Shown here: positions 8,281-16,199 of the stretch, one piece after another
Numbering within the stretch: position 1 is the stretch's first letter
Layout of the letters: every line of letters begins with the position of its first letter
DNA from: UBA4416 sp044238845
GTDB lineage: Bacteria > Bacteroidota > Bacteroidia > B-17B0 > Aurantibacillaceae
DNA: 64,000 nucleotides
NCBI GenBank assembly: GCA_044238845.1
Contig: JBIICN010000003.1
Coordinates: 94,971 to 158,970 of the forward strand
Direction of reading: 5' to 3'
Translations under genes and position numbers: made by a program
The notes under the pieces: model-generated
The model's database searches: none
What the model saw: the letters and a program-made list of their open reading frames with translations, nothing else
Told to the model about the DNA's origin: nothing

Positions 8281-9732
8281 TTATTTCTTTGGTATTCTAA
8301 CTAAGGTTTCTAACAAAAAGCCCCAATACTTTTGTACTGAACTAATTTGAACTCTTTCGTCTGGCGAGTGAGCACCTTTAATATTTGGTCCAAACGAAAT
8401 CATTTGCATGTCTGGATAATTAGTTCCTAAAATACCACATTCTAAACCTGCGTGACAAGCACTTACCTTAGCCTCAGAATTGTATCGCTCTTTGTATAGA
8501 TCACTCATTAATTTTACAATAGGTGCAGATGGTTTTGGTGTCCAACCTGGGTATGAACCCGCTGCAGTAATTTGTGCTCCTAATAATTCAAAGGCAGATG
8601 TAATAGCATGTTGTAAATCAATTTTTTCTGAATCAACCGAACTGCGTGTTAAACACTGTATTTGATACGCTCCGTCTTTTACAATCACACGAGCCACGTT
8701 ATTAGACGTTTGCACTAATCCTGCAATATCGGGACTCATACGATAAATACCATATGGACAAGCATAAATGCTACGTAATAATTTATATTGAAAATCTTTA
8801 TTAAATACTTGAGCAGGAGCTTCCGCATCTTCAATAGTCACCACTAAATTTGGATCAGTTGTGCTATGCTCTGCTTTTACTGCTTTTTCAAATTCTTGAA
8901 TTTGTTTTTTTAATGCATTTGTATCAGCAACTGTAATTACCGAAACTGATTCACGAGGAATGGCATTTCTTAAACTTCCTCCATCAACACTTGCAATTTC
9001 AATTTGTAAATCCTTACTTAAGTTTAATAATAAGCGGTTCATAATTTTGTTAGCGTTTCCTCTTCCACGGTGAATATCCATTCCAGAGTGACCTCCAGTT
9101 AATCCTTTAACCGAAATTTTAAAAGCTGCCTTGTTTTTAGCTGCATCAGTTGCATAACTACCTGTTGCTGTTACATCAACGCCACCTGCACAACCAATAG
9201 TTAACTCATCATCATCTTCTGTATCTAAGTTCAACATGATACTTCCGTCTAACAAGCCGCCTTTTAATGCTAAAGCGCCAGTCATTCCAGTTTCTTCATC
9301 AATGGTGAATAAGGCTTCTAAAGCAGGGTGAGGAATTGTTGTTGACTCTAATAAAGCCATAATGGAAGCGACACCTATTCCATTATCAGCACCTAAAGTC
9401 GTTCCGTTAGCTTTTACCCAATCTCCTTCAATAAACATTTCAATGCCTTGCGTATTAAAATCAAAATTAGTAGCTGCATTTTTTTGATGCACCATATCTA
9501 AGTGACTTTGTAACACAACAGTTACTCTATCTTCCATACCTTTAGTGGCAGGTTTTTTAATAATTACATTTCCAACTTCATCTACAATAGTTGGCAATCC
9601 TAATTTTTCTCCAAATGCTTTAGCAAAAGCAATAACGCGTTCTTCTTTTTTTGAAGGGCGTGGGACTGCATTTAAATCGGCAAAGTTATTCCACATAGCT
9701 GTGGGCTCTAGTTTTCTTATAACATCGTTCAT
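8281..9732 (-). CDS. pepD: Aminoacyl-histidine dipeptidase (beta-Ala-His dipeptidase, M20C)
   Basis: A 483-residue peptidase of the M20C family, the expected length for PepD. It cleaves dipeptides, classically Xaa-His, in the cytoplasm and needs two metal ions. Visible site residues are His77 and Asp79 in Ser-His-Leu-Asp-Met-Val-His, Asp116 in Gly-Ala-Asp-Asn-Gly, and Glu146-Glu147 in Asp-Glu-Glu-Thr-Gly. The glycine-rich lid segment Gly-Leu-Thr-Gly-Gly-His-Ser-Gly is also intact. There is no signal peptide. The downstream kinase gene begins almost at its stop codon, so the two are probably one transcript, although no functional link is obvious. Confidence 0.95.
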   Translation of the reverse strand: MNDVIRKLEPTAMWNNFADLNAVPRPSKKEERVIAFAKAFGEKLGLPTIVDEVGNVIIKKPATKGMEDRVTVVLQSHLDMVHQKNAATNFDFNTQGIEMFIEGDWVKANGTTLGADNGIGVASIMALLESTTIPHPALEALFTIDEETGMTGALALKGGLLDGSIMLNLDTEDDDELTIGCAGGVDVTATGSYATDAAKNKAAFKISVKGLTGGHSGMDIHRGRGNANKIMNRLLLNLSKDLQIEIASVDGGSLRNAIPRESVSVITVADTNALKKQIQEFEKAVKAEHSTTDPNLVVTIEDAEAPAQVFNKDFQYKLLRSIYACPYGIYRMSPDIAGLVQTSNNVARVIVKDGAYQIQCLTRSSVDSEKIDLQHAITSAFELLGAQITAAGSYPGWTPKPSAPIVKLMSDLYKERYNSEAKVSACHAGLECGILGTNYPDMQMISFGPNIKGAHSPDERVQISSVQKYWGFLLETLVRIPKK

Positions 9733-9778
9733 GGTAGTGGATTTTAAATAATTTGAGGTATAAATATAGATATTCTAA

Positions 9779-11200
9779 TTACTCTTTAAAAGAAAATTTA
9801 GCAAAACGATGCCCTGTTTTTTTAGAGTAAGTTAAAACCAACATTTCTTCTTTATTCATCCTATAATTGTACTTCATAAATGATAAATCAGGATTGATGC
9901 TGTTATCAAAAATAGATTTCTCGGTTACTCTACCCGTTAAATCAATTTCAAATAATTTATTGCAATTAAAAAATAAATCAGCTACTTTGTTTATTTGAAA
10001 TGGGATATAAGACAAAGTTCCGCCTTTACAGCTTGGTTTTTCGCCCTTTACAAGGTTCGTCATTTTTTGAGCAGCAAATCCTTGTTTATCCTTTGTGTTG
10101 AAATTAACTTTTATCCATGGACCAAATTTAGAATCACAATTACCATTATCGCAAATGGTATTTTGAAACTCACATAAAACAACCAAGTTGTTTTCGTCTA
10201 ATTGAAAAGAATTAGTTAAATAATAATGGTAAAACTTTTCTTCGGGAAATACATCTTGAATGTTGTACTGAGCCTGTGACAGGCTCTTTAACTTTTCTGA
10301 TTCAAGAACGTTATAAAATAAACCTTTCACTGTGTGACTTTCCTCCCAATTAACACTTGTATTTTTCTCGACAGCATAAATCCCCGTGCATATCAAATTA
10401 CCTTGCGGATTAAACTGAAGATTAGCGTCTAAAAAGCGTTTTTCGTTAATAGCTATTTCTGATTTATACAATGAATCTTTTTCGGAGTTATAACTAACTA
10501 CAAATAGTTTAGTGTAATCTCCCGGTTCAGTTTCATTTTTAAAATATTGCTTTTCTGTGTAATATAAATTTTGTTCATCGTCCATCAGCACATTAGTGAT
10601 AGCAGTTTTAGAAAGAGATTGTTCTAACGCAATATCTTTACTAAAAACCACTTTTAATCCTTTACTAATAACTTTATACGTTAGTTTTCCATTGGCTATT
10701 TCAGACTCTGAAGTTTCACGAAAAGCCAATACGCGATTGCTATCATTTGACAATTTAAACGTGTATTTGCAATAATAATTTTTATCAGTAAACGAAATCT
10801 CATCAATAATGGTGTGGTTTAACGACAGCTCTCCATTAGGTTTTATATCGTTAATATAAACCGTGTACTTTTTTAATTTTTTATCATGATGAGAGCTAAA
10901 TAAATATATATGCGAATTGAAATATAAAATAGTTTCGAATGTATTTGTTTTACCATCTATTTTAGGCATTTCCACTTGTGTTTTGTAAATACGTCTTAAC
11001 TCTTTATTAGTAAAGCTTTCGATATAAAATTCGTTTTCTGATTTTGAGGAGATTACAAAAAAAGATTGACTATTCATTCCAATAACTTCCGGATAAGCAA
11101 ACTCATCGTTCACATCTGGGCTTAATTGAATCGTCAATTTTTGCGAGAAGACATTTAAGCAAGTAAAAACTAAAAATAGGAAACCAAGAATTTTTCGCAT
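9779..11200 (-). CDS. Secreted protein of unknown function (about 470-residue family)
   Basis: A 473-residue protein with a signal peptide at residues 1-19 (ending Val-Phe-Ser-Gln). The mature part has repeated beta-strand-like patterns (Leu-Val-Val-Leu, Asn-Leu-Ile-Cys-Thr-Gly-Ile-Tyr, Asn-Leu-Tyr-Tyr) that suggest a beta-propeller. Its size, signal peptide and the phrase around Leu-x-Cys-Thr-Gly resemble the proteins at 32952-34427 and 41663-43114, which look like distant paralogues. No enzyme motif is seen. It probably acts in the periplasm or at the surface. It has its own transcription unit. Confidence 0.8.
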   Translation of the reverse strand: MRKILGFLFLVFTCLNVFSQKLTIQLSPDVNDEFAYPEVIGMNSQSFFVISSKSENEFYIESFTNKELRRIYKTQVEMPKIDGKTNTFETILYFNSHIYLFSSHHDKKLKKYTVYINDIKPNGELSLNHTIIDEISFTDKNYYCKYTFKLSNDSNRVLAFRETSESEIANGKLTYKVISKGLKVVFSKDIALEQSLSKTAITNVLMDDEQNLYYTEKQYFKNETEPGDYTKLFVVSYNSEKDSLYKSEIAINEKRFLDANLQFNPQGNLICTGIYAVEKNTSVNWEESHTVKGLFYNVLESEKLKSLSQAQYNIQDVFPEEKFYHYYLTNSFQLDENNLVVLCEFQNTICDNGNCDSKFGPWIKVNFNTKDKQGFAAQKMTNLVKGEKPSCKGGTLSYIPFQINKVADLFFNCNKLFEIDLTGRVTEKSIFDNSINPDLSFMKYNYRMNKEEMLVLTYSKKTGHRFAKFSFKE

Positions 11201-11265
11201 AGAAACATGTATTATCAGATATTAAGATAAGGAATATATTTGGGATTAAAAAAACCTAATATCAA

Positions 11266-11300
11266 TAAAAAAGAGACTTGAAATATCAAGCCTCTTTTTG
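11266..11300 (-). terminator. Terminator after the cysteine-rich gene
   Basis: An inverted repeat (AAAGAG-A-CTTG ... CAAG-C-CTCTTT) with a 6-base loop and one A-C mismatch, flanked by A/T tracts on both sides. It lies just after the stop at 11315 on the minus strand. Confidence 0.65.
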
Positions 11301-11314
11301 TTTTTATTTACCTA

Positions 11315-11476
11315 TTAGCAACATTTGTTCGAATGACAGCCACAAGTGCTTTTATTACAATTACACGTATTGCAGTTACAAGAGCAATTATTGTTGCAAT
11401 TACAATTGTTTACAGATACGCTTGTTGTTTGACAGTTGCGTGAATTACAAGTGCATGATTGATTTTGATTTTCCAT
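11315..11476 (-). CDS. Metallothionein-like cysteine-rich small protein
   Basis: A 53-residue open frame read on the minus strand from ATG at 11476 to TAA at 11315. It has 14 cysteines, at residues 8, 10, 15, 25, 27, 31, 33, 35, 38, 40, 45, 47, 52 and 53. They form Cys-x-Cys pairs and a final Cys-Cys, with Asn, Ser and Thr between them. There is also one His (residue 48), no aromatic residue and almost no hydrophobic residue. This is the composition of a metallothionein or other thiolate metal-cluster protein, though I cannot assign it to a named family. A terminator follows and an inverted repeat precedes it, so it is a single-gene unit. It likely binds Zn, Cu or Cd in the cytoplasm; this is inference from composition. 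A 66-residue frame on the opposite strand is its shadow. Confidence 0.85.
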   Translation of the reverse strand: MENQNQSCTCNSRNCQTTSVSVNNCNCNNNCSCNCNTCNCNKSTCGCHSNKCC

Positions 11477-11491
11477 GATGTTTAAGTTTTA

Positions 11492-11519
11492 AGGTTATAT
11501 ATTTATTGATTTATAACCT
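11492..11519 (-). promoter_or_regulatory. Inverted repeat upstream of the cysteine-rich gene
   Basis: AGGTTATA (11492-11499) and TATAACCT (11512-11519) are perfect 8-bp arms separated by 12 bases, 16 bases before the ATG at 11476. The placement and symmetry fit an operator for a dimeric repressor, possibly a metal sensor, or a hairpin in the leader. No regulator gene is adjacent. Confidence 0.45.
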
Positions 11520-11612
11520 ATAGACGCTCACTTTTAAAAAGGACGCAAAAATTCATATAATAAAGACATGCTCATTTTTAATTTGCTTTATTAACAGTGC
11601 GCGTAGGCTTTA

Positions 11613-12554
11613 TTACCTAATAAAATCAAGCCATAAATCATGTTCTTTTTCAATGAGTTCTATTTCATCCTTCTCATTTTCTTTTTGTATTAAATCCTTC
11701 TTTTCTACTTTATTAAAAACCCATCCCGACTTATAAATTACTGAGTAAAAGTTACGAAATAAGAAAATATCATCATATGTTTTTACATTTGATACTTTAT
11801 GGAAATTACTTGGAATTACTGTCGATAGATACTGCCTTATTTGTGGATAATAAATCCAATATAAATCTGTTGTATCTTTTGACATATTATCAATATATAC
11901 TGGACATATTCCTAAAATTCTAGTCTCGAATAAATATCTATCTGTATCAAAAAATGAGTCTTCCTTTATCTTATAGCCAATAATTTTTTTATTATTGAAG
12001 TTTATATACTTTAACTTCATCATAAACTCGTCGTCTTTGTATAATTGAATACTATCTTTAAAAGCATAGTCATTAATAATATTAATTAACGAATTCTCAT
12101 TAAACAATATTTCATTATTTTTCTCTGGAATAAAACGCCAAAGTCGTTTTTCCCAATATACTGCTCTTTCTTGTAAGATAAATAAATCTATAAAACCTTT
12201 GCTATTGTATTTCATATCATATATAGACACATTTAACAAATCCACTAATTCATTTTTCGGAAGCTTTGGTTTCCTAATTTTGTAACTAAATAGATTTTCA
12301 TAAATTCTTTCTGTGCAATATTTACCAGTTGAATCCCAAACCAACCATTTCCCTTGTCTACAATTAGAATTAAAATATCCTACAGATCTTATCCTCCCAT
12401 TTTTATAACGAGAAACATACTTCCCATCTATTTTCCCTTCATGTTTTTCATAATTACTTATAAAACGGCCTCCTATATATTCACGTTTTTCTTTATCTCT
12501 AGCAAATGATGTTAGCAGAAAAATAATTAAAATATAACTAAAGTATTTTTTCAT
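11613..12554 (-). CDS. MORN-repeat and GldN/PorN-like protein
   Basis: A 313-residue protein from ATG at 12554; the frame extends to 12572, but the ATGA overlap with the upstream stop and the start of the signal peptide favour 12554. Residues 1-19 are a hydrophobic signal. Residues about 40-80 are MORN/YwqK-like repeats (Asn-Gly-Arg-Ile-Arg-Ser-Val-Gly-Tyr-Phe and Gly-Lys-Trp). Residues about 127-280 match the GldN/PorN core: Val-Tyr-Trp-Glu-Lys-Arg-Leu-Trp-Arg-Phe-Ile, Thr-Arg-Ile-Leu-Gly-Ile-Cys-Pro-Val, Tyr-Trp-Ile-Tyr-Tyr-Pro, and Thr-Tyr-Asp-Asp-Ile-Phe. GldN binds GldK in the periplasmic ring of the type IX secretion system. The MORN fusion is not part of canonical GldN. The gene is last in an operon with a GldK-like protein and a TonB-like protein. 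Confidence 0.78.
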   Translation of the reverse strand: MKKYFSYILIIFLLTSFARDKEKREYIGGRFISNYEKHEGKIDGKYVSRYKNGRIRSVGYFNSNCRQGKWLVWDSTGKYCTERIYENLFSYKIRKPKLPKNELVDLLNVSIYDMKYNSKGFIDLFILQERAVYWEKRLWRFIPEKNNEILFNENSLINIINDYAFKDSIQLYKDDEFMMKLKYINFNNKKIIGYKIKEDSFFDTDRYLFETRILGICPVYIDNMSKDTTDLYWIYYPQIRQYLSTVIPSNFHKVSNVKTYDDIFLFRNFYSVIYKSGWVFNKVEKKDLIQKENEKDEIELIEKEHDLWLDFIR

Positions 12555-13363
12555 TTTATATTTAATTGCCAATAATTCAGTACTGATTCGGCAACTGTTC
12601 TAACTCCTTCTCTCGGTTCTATTAATCGAACATAATCATCTTTAACATACCTAAATCCAACATCCCTAATACCCTCCATTGAATAATGAAAAGAATTCAT
12701 ATAAATATATTGGTGTTGATGAAGAAAAGAATTACCAATAATTCTTTTACGCTTTAAAACTTTCGCATCGTTTCGTAATCCAAAATAGAAATAATCATAA
12801 GCAAAATACTTTCCATGATCCGTGAAATCATAAGCACTTTCGTCAAAGGTATTAAGTGTCCAATCTGAAAAATACTTATTAAAATCATTAGGTATTTTAT
12901 TCGTTTCTAAATAATGATTGGCAGCAATCCATTCCGAACAATTAGGAAGCCTATAAATAAATTTAAGACTATCTGTTTTGTTCTCAGTTAACGTTTTCCA
13001 TTTTAAAAAATTTAAAGCATTTTCCCATGAAACACCTATAACTGGGTAAAGATCATATTTGGTACTATTAAGGTAATTTATAAGCACTTCTTCTGGAAGC
13101 GAGATAGGATTAGGCAAAGACAGTTTATAATAATAAAGAGAAGAATCCTGCTTTATATGCTCCAAATATTTTTTGTATTCACCATATGTAACGAAACTAC
13201 TTATCTCAAATTCTTTTATCTCTTGTATATAATTTAACTTAAAATGATTTACTAAACTATATAGATTAATTTCCTGTTTAGCTATATGGTACATTTTAAG
13301 GTCTTGTGACCAATAATTTTTAGAGTAAATAAAAAAACATATTATACAGGTTATTAATCTCAT
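12551..13363 (-). CDS. Degenerate FGE-sulfatase-fold protein, GldK/GldJ-like
   Basis: A 270-residue exported protein with an N-terminal signal (residues 1-20). It carries the landmarks of the formylglycine-generating-enzyme/GldK fold in order: Glu-Ile-Ser-Ser-Phe-Val-Thr-x-x-Glu-Tyr near 53, Val-Ile-Gly-Val-Ser-Trp-Glu-Asn-Ala near 108, Tyr-Arg-Leu-Pro-x-x-x-Glu-Trp at 137-145, Arg-Ile-Ile-Gly-Asn-Ser-Phe near 207, and Val-Gly-Phe-Arg-Tyr-Val at 235-240. I cannot point to the paired catalytic cysteines of true FGE, so a structural role like GldK is more likely than enzyme activity. It has no lipobox, unlike GldK. Its stop overlaps the GldN-like start (ATGA), implying coupled translation and a complex. 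It is shorter than usual GldK. Confidence 0.72.
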   Translation of the reverse strand: MRLITCIICFFIYSKNYWSQDLKMYHIAKQEINLYSLVNHFKLNYIQEIKEFEISSFVTYGEYKKYLEHIKQDSSLYYYKLSLPNPISLPEEVLINYLNSTKYDLYPVIGVSWENALNFLKWKTLTENKTDSLKFIYRLPNCSEWIAANHYLETNKIPNDFNKYFSDWTLNTFDESAYDFTDHGKYFAYDYFYFGLRNDAKVLKRKRIIGNSFLHQHQYIYMNSFHYSMEGIRDVGFRYVKDDYVRLIEPREGVRTVAESVLNYWQLNIK

Positions 13364-13372
13364 ACTATCAAA

Positions 13373-14524
13373 CTATCTCAACTGAAAATTAATAGGTAGA
13401 TTAAAAAATACTGGAACTGGCTTCCCTTTTTGTTTACCGGGTTTCCAAAGTGGCATCATTTGAATGGTACGAATAGCTTCAGCATCACATTCTGGACATT
13501 TTTGTACACCATTTACAACTTCTATATCACTTAATGAACCATTTACATTAACAACAAATCTCACATAGCACTTTCCTGAAAGCCCCTTTTCTAAAGCAGT
13601 TCTTGGATAACGAATTGTCTTTCGAATAAAGTTCATCATTTCCATTGGTCCACCTGGAAATTCAGGCATTTCTTCTACCACTGTATAAACTTCACTTAAA
13701 CTTCTTTTTAATGGCGCAAATTCTAATACCTCTTTTATCTCTCCATAAAAACTAACAGCTAATGATAGTTGGTATTTTATTTTTTTGTCATTAAACTCTG
13801 CTGGTTTCCACAAGGGCATTTTCAAAAATGATTCAGCTAAGTCCTTAGTACCATTATCTTTAAGTCCAAATAGCAATTTAGAATCAAAAACTTTTCCAGT
13901 TTCATCAATCATTATAGCAACATAAACTTTACCATATAAATTGTTATTTTGAACATGCTCAGCGAACTTTGAATTAATATTTATGAAGGTCAATATGCCA
14001 TTCATTCCCCTATTATATTCGGGAGACTTAGTCTGTTCACACTTTCTATAAATTGTGTCATTGTTTAGCCTAATTCGAGACAGCAAAATATTTCCCATGC
14101 TATCAATTTTTTCATAATCGAAATTCGAATTGTATTCATAAGAAGTAATTAATTCAGCAACTTCATAATTTGTTATATTAGCCAATTCACCATTACCTTT
14201 TTTGAATATCGTATCTGTTTTTGCGCAAACCTTCCAATAAATTCTTCGCGATTCTTTATCATTTAAAGTAGCTGCTGCTGCCAAATCCGTGCAATAACCT
14301 GAAAAATTATTCAACTTATTGCGACATACCGCTCTGTTGTAATAGGTATCTGGATGTGGTAAAATATTAAGAGACAAAGTAAATAACGAATCAGCTTTTT
14401 TATAATCTTTCTGGGAAAACGCTACATTTCCTAAATCATATAATTCTTTTGATTCATCGTTTTCTTGCGCCACAAAATCTTGAAAGACAAATAGGGAACA
14501 TAACAATATTAATATTTTATTCAT
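13373..14524 (-). CDS. TPR protein with two TonB C-terminal domains
   Basis: A 383-residue exported protein. Residues 1-20 are a signal peptide ending Val-Ala-Gln. A tetratricopeptide-like segment covers about 26-75. A first TonB-type domain is at about 190-258, and a second, complete one at 285-383. The second is preceded by the Bacteroidota hallmark Val-Glu-Glu-Met-Pro-Glu-Phe-Pro-Gly-Gly and ends in Leu-Pro-Ile-Asn-Phe. It lacks the usual proline-rich spacer and a clear transmembrane anchor after signal cleavage, so it may be periplasmic rather than a classic energy transducer. It is the first gene of the unit with the GldK-like (nine bases downstream) and GldN-like genes. Confidence 0.85.
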   Translation of the reverse strand: MNKILILLCSLFVFQDFVAQENDESKELYDLGNVAFSQKDYKKADSLFTLSLNILPHPDTYYNRAVCRNKLNNFSGYCTDLAAAATLNDKESRRIYWKVCAKTDTIFKKGNGELANITNYEVAELITSYEYNSNFDYEKIDSMGNILLSRIRLNNDTIYRKCEQTKSPEYNRGMNGILTFININSKFAEHVQNNNLYGKVYVAIMIDETGKVFDSKLLFGLKDNGTKDLAESFLKMPLWKPAEFNDKKIKYQLSLAVSFYGEIKEVLEFAPLKRSLSEVYTVVEEMPEFPGGPMEMMNFIRKTIRYPRTALEKGLSGKCYVRFVVNVNGSLSDIEVVNGVQKCPECDAEAIRTIQMMPLWKPGKQKGKPVPVFFNLPINFQLR

Positions 14525-14615
14525 CCAATAAATATAAAACTTATTTTTAGGTAATTTACAGCCTTTTTTTGGTGTGGTTCTAATGCCTGCTTCTCTGCTA
14601 TTTTATCAAATTTTG

Positions 14616-14640
14616 AGGTAGTCGCAATTTGCGACCACCT
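14616..14640. repeat. Imperfect inverted repeat next to the REP element
   Basis: AGGTAGTCGC (14616-14625) and GCGACCACCT (14631-14640) form a near-perfect 10-bp hairpin (one mismatch, 5-base loop). There is no T-tract, so it is unlikely to be a strong terminator. Confidence 0.5.
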
Positions 14641-14725
14641 ATTACAACAAAAAAAGTAAAGTAATTTTAAAACGCGTCTTTGCTACAAACTGTAGCATTT
14701 TATAAAAGCCCAACATAGCACTGGT

Positions 14726-14758
14726 AGACCTGACAGGTTTTAGAAACCTGTCGGGTCT
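14726..14758. repeat. REP-like palindrome, left copy
   Basis: AGACCTGACAGGTTT-TAG-AAACCTGTC[G]GGTCT: 15-bp arms with one mismatch and a 3-base loop. It shares the core CCTGACAGGTTT with the copies at 15340, 15466 and 43483. Confidence 0.85.
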
Positions 14759-14769
14759 ATGTGTAGGAA

Positions 14770-15321
14770 TCAGAACTCCAAATCCGGTAAGTTGATACTG
14801 AATTTGTGAGCAACTTTAAAATTCTCCAAATCTTCAAATAAATCAAGTACTTCATCTTTTTTCAAGTTGGTGGCTTTGTCGGAAACACAAGTCAAATATG
14901 AACTCCAAGCATAATCCATTGGATGCTCACAAATACCATGATTAACTGGATTGTTATGAATATAAAGAATTAAGTTTTTTTGATAAGCTTCGTTATCTAC
15001 TAATTTTCTTTTAAAAGGCCTTTGAAAAAGACTACTATGCCTATTGTATCTTTTATTGATAGCTTTTGTGTAAGCATTAAATAAATTAGAAAAACTTTGA
15101 TGCGGTGTTTTTGACATTTCATCTTTTATCCTAACTAAAAAATGAAAATGATTTTTCATTAAACACCAAGCATATGTGTCTGCAATTGGATCTATATGGT
15201 TTCCGTATAGTTTCATAAAATAATCGTAATTGTCCGACTCAAAAAACAATTCAGCACTATTGATTCCTCTGTTATAAATATGATATACTTTTCCTTCTTG
15301 TAAAGGCTCTATGTTTTGCAT
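14770..15321 (-). CDS. REP-associated tyrosine transposase (Y1/RAYT family)
   Basis: A 183-residue protein from ATG at 15321; the frame stays open to 15444 through the repeats but that part is not coding. It is a Y1_Tnp-family HUH nuclease: residues 11-19 read Lys-Val-Tyr-His-Ile-Tyr-Asn-Arg-Gly, the metal-binding His-Phe-His is at 58-60, and the candidate catalytic tyrosine is Tyr84 in Asn-Ala-Tyr-Thr-Lys-Ala. Arg-Pro-Phe-Lys-Arg-Lys and Asn-Asn-Pro-Val-x-His downstream are also typical. RAYTs bind and nick REP palindromes, and such palindromes flank this gene. The gene looks intact. Confidence 0.92.
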   Translation of the reverse strand: MQNIEPLQEGKVYHIYNRGINSAELFFESDNYDYFMKLYGNHIDPIADTYAWCLMKNHFHFLVRIKDEMSKTPHQSFSNLFNAYTKAINKRYNRHSSLFQRPFKRKLVDNEAYQKNLILYIHNNPVNHGICEHPMDYAWSSYLTCVSDKATNLKKDEVLDLFEDLENFKVAHKFSINLPDLEF

Positions 15322-15339
15322 TTTCTTCGTTCGTTTGCT

Positions 15340-15372
15340 ACACCTGTCAGGTTTTAAAAACCTGACAGGTGT
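15340..15372. repeat. REP-like palindrome upstream of the transposase start
   Basis: ACACCTGTCAGGTTTT-A-AAAACCTGACAGGTGT: perfect 16-bp arms around a single centre base, 19 bases before the transposase ATG. It may be both substrate and control site of the transposase. Confidence 0.85.
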
Positions 15373-15465
15373 AAATTCAACACAAAGTAAAGTAATTTTA
15401 AAACGCGTCTTTGCTACAAACTGTAGCATTTTATAAAAAGCCAACGTTGCTACTAACCAGAACGC

Positions 15466-15498
15466 AGACCTGACAGGTTTTAGAAACCTGTCAGGTCT
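15466..15498. repeat. REP-like palindrome, right copy
   Basis: AGACCTGACAGGTTT-TAG-AAACCTGTCAGGTCT: perfect 15-bp arms and a 3-base loop; the partner of the copy at 14726-14758. Confidence 0.88.
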
Positions 15499-15526
15499 GG
15501 AGCGGATACAATTTGCAAAAAAACAA

Positions 15527-15557
15527 AAAAGCCCAATGATAAAATCATTGGGCTTTT
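15527..15557 (-). terminator. Strong terminator after the frameshifted gene
   Basis: A 14-bp perfect stem (15527-15540 with 15544-15557) with loop AAA, followed on the minus strand by a long T-tract. It lies 42 bases after the second-frame stop at 15599, which supports that stop as the true end of the gene. Confidence 0.88.
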
Positions 15558-15598
15558 AATATACCCTGGCATTTTAAATGCAACTGGATTTCGTACTA

Positions 15599-16035
15599 TT
15601 AATTCACTTCCTGAATAACCACTTCTTTCTTAGACTTTTTGAGTGCTAAACATATTTGTTGTTCATTCATGGCTTGAAATTGAATATAAGAACTATAATG
15701 ACCCAATTGTATTACAATATAGTTTGTAGTTTCAAAACGGCCTTTACTTTTTTTCCAGAACCTATGGAAGCACTTTCATAATTAATCACAATTCCCATCT
15801 CATCGCTTTTAAAAAATTGTGGATGAAATAAACCTTCCTGATAGTATTGCGACATAAATGTAATATAGTCTATATCGGTATTAAATTTATAAATCCCATG
15901 AGGCAAATTATTAAAAACCCTTGCATCAGCATACCTGAATTTGTATACTGAATCGATGATAGGCTCATCGTTTTGGGAAAATACCTTACTGTTAATGCAA
16001 ATAAGTGATAAAACTAAAAAAAGGTAAATTTTCAT
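15599..16035 (-). pseudogene. Secreted protein gene with a frame change at an A7 run
   Basis: The first frame starts at 16035 with a signal peptide (residues 1-21, ending Val-Phe-Ser-Gln) and stops at 15712 after 107 residues. At 15748-15754 the coding strand has GGA-AAA-AAA-G. Shifting by -1 there opens a frame that continues for over 40 more residues (Gly-Arg-Phe-Glu-Thr-Thr-Asn-Tyr and on) to a stop at 15599, followed by a strong terminator. A-AAA-AAA is a legitimate slippery sequence, so this may be programmed -1 frameshifting. A sequencing error in the homopolymer or a recent inactivating deletion are equally possible. I do not recognise the protein family. Annotated as one frame, the product is 15712-16035. 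Confidence 0.6.
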
Positions 16036-16154
16036 TACAACTATATTTATAGACTAAAAATAGCAAACAAAAGCAAACCAAAAATGGCCACTTTATATCT
16101 GGTGACTTTTTTTCGATAAGTGGTAAGATTTGTTCTAACAGTAGATGCGAAAAC

Positions 16155-16189
16155 AAAAAAGCCCAATGACTAAATTCATTAGGATTTTT
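16155..16189 (-). terminator. Imperfect terminator after the coiled-coil gene
   Basis: AAAAAGCCCAATGA and TCATTAGGATTTTT pair with two mismatches around a 6-base loop, with T-rich sequence on the minus-strand side. The left arm matches the terminator at 15527, which suggests a shared origin. Confidence 0.5.
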
Positions 16190-16199
16190 CATGGGTTAA

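Larger units (their letters stand above)
14653..15498. mobile_element. REP-associated transposase unit (REPtron-like)
   Basis: A transposase gene of the RAYT family sits between two near-identical blocks. Each block has a 55-bp direct repeat (14653-14707 and 15384-15438) containing the small hairpin TGCTACA-AAC-TGTAGCA, followed about 20-30 bases later by a 33-bp palindrome (14726-14758 and 15466-15498). A third, related palindrome lies just upstream of the transposase start. A RAYT gene flanked by palindromic repeats is the classic REPtron layout. Confidence 0.75.

Noticed and set aside
11278..11478. 66-residue plus-strand frame rich in Cys and Tyr
   Set aside because: It is the mirror of the 53-residue cysteine-rich gene; the minus strand has the better start, stop and terminator.
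15992..16192. 66-residue minus-strand frame
   Set aside because: It crosses a terminator-like hairpin and overlaps the secreted gene start in another frame.
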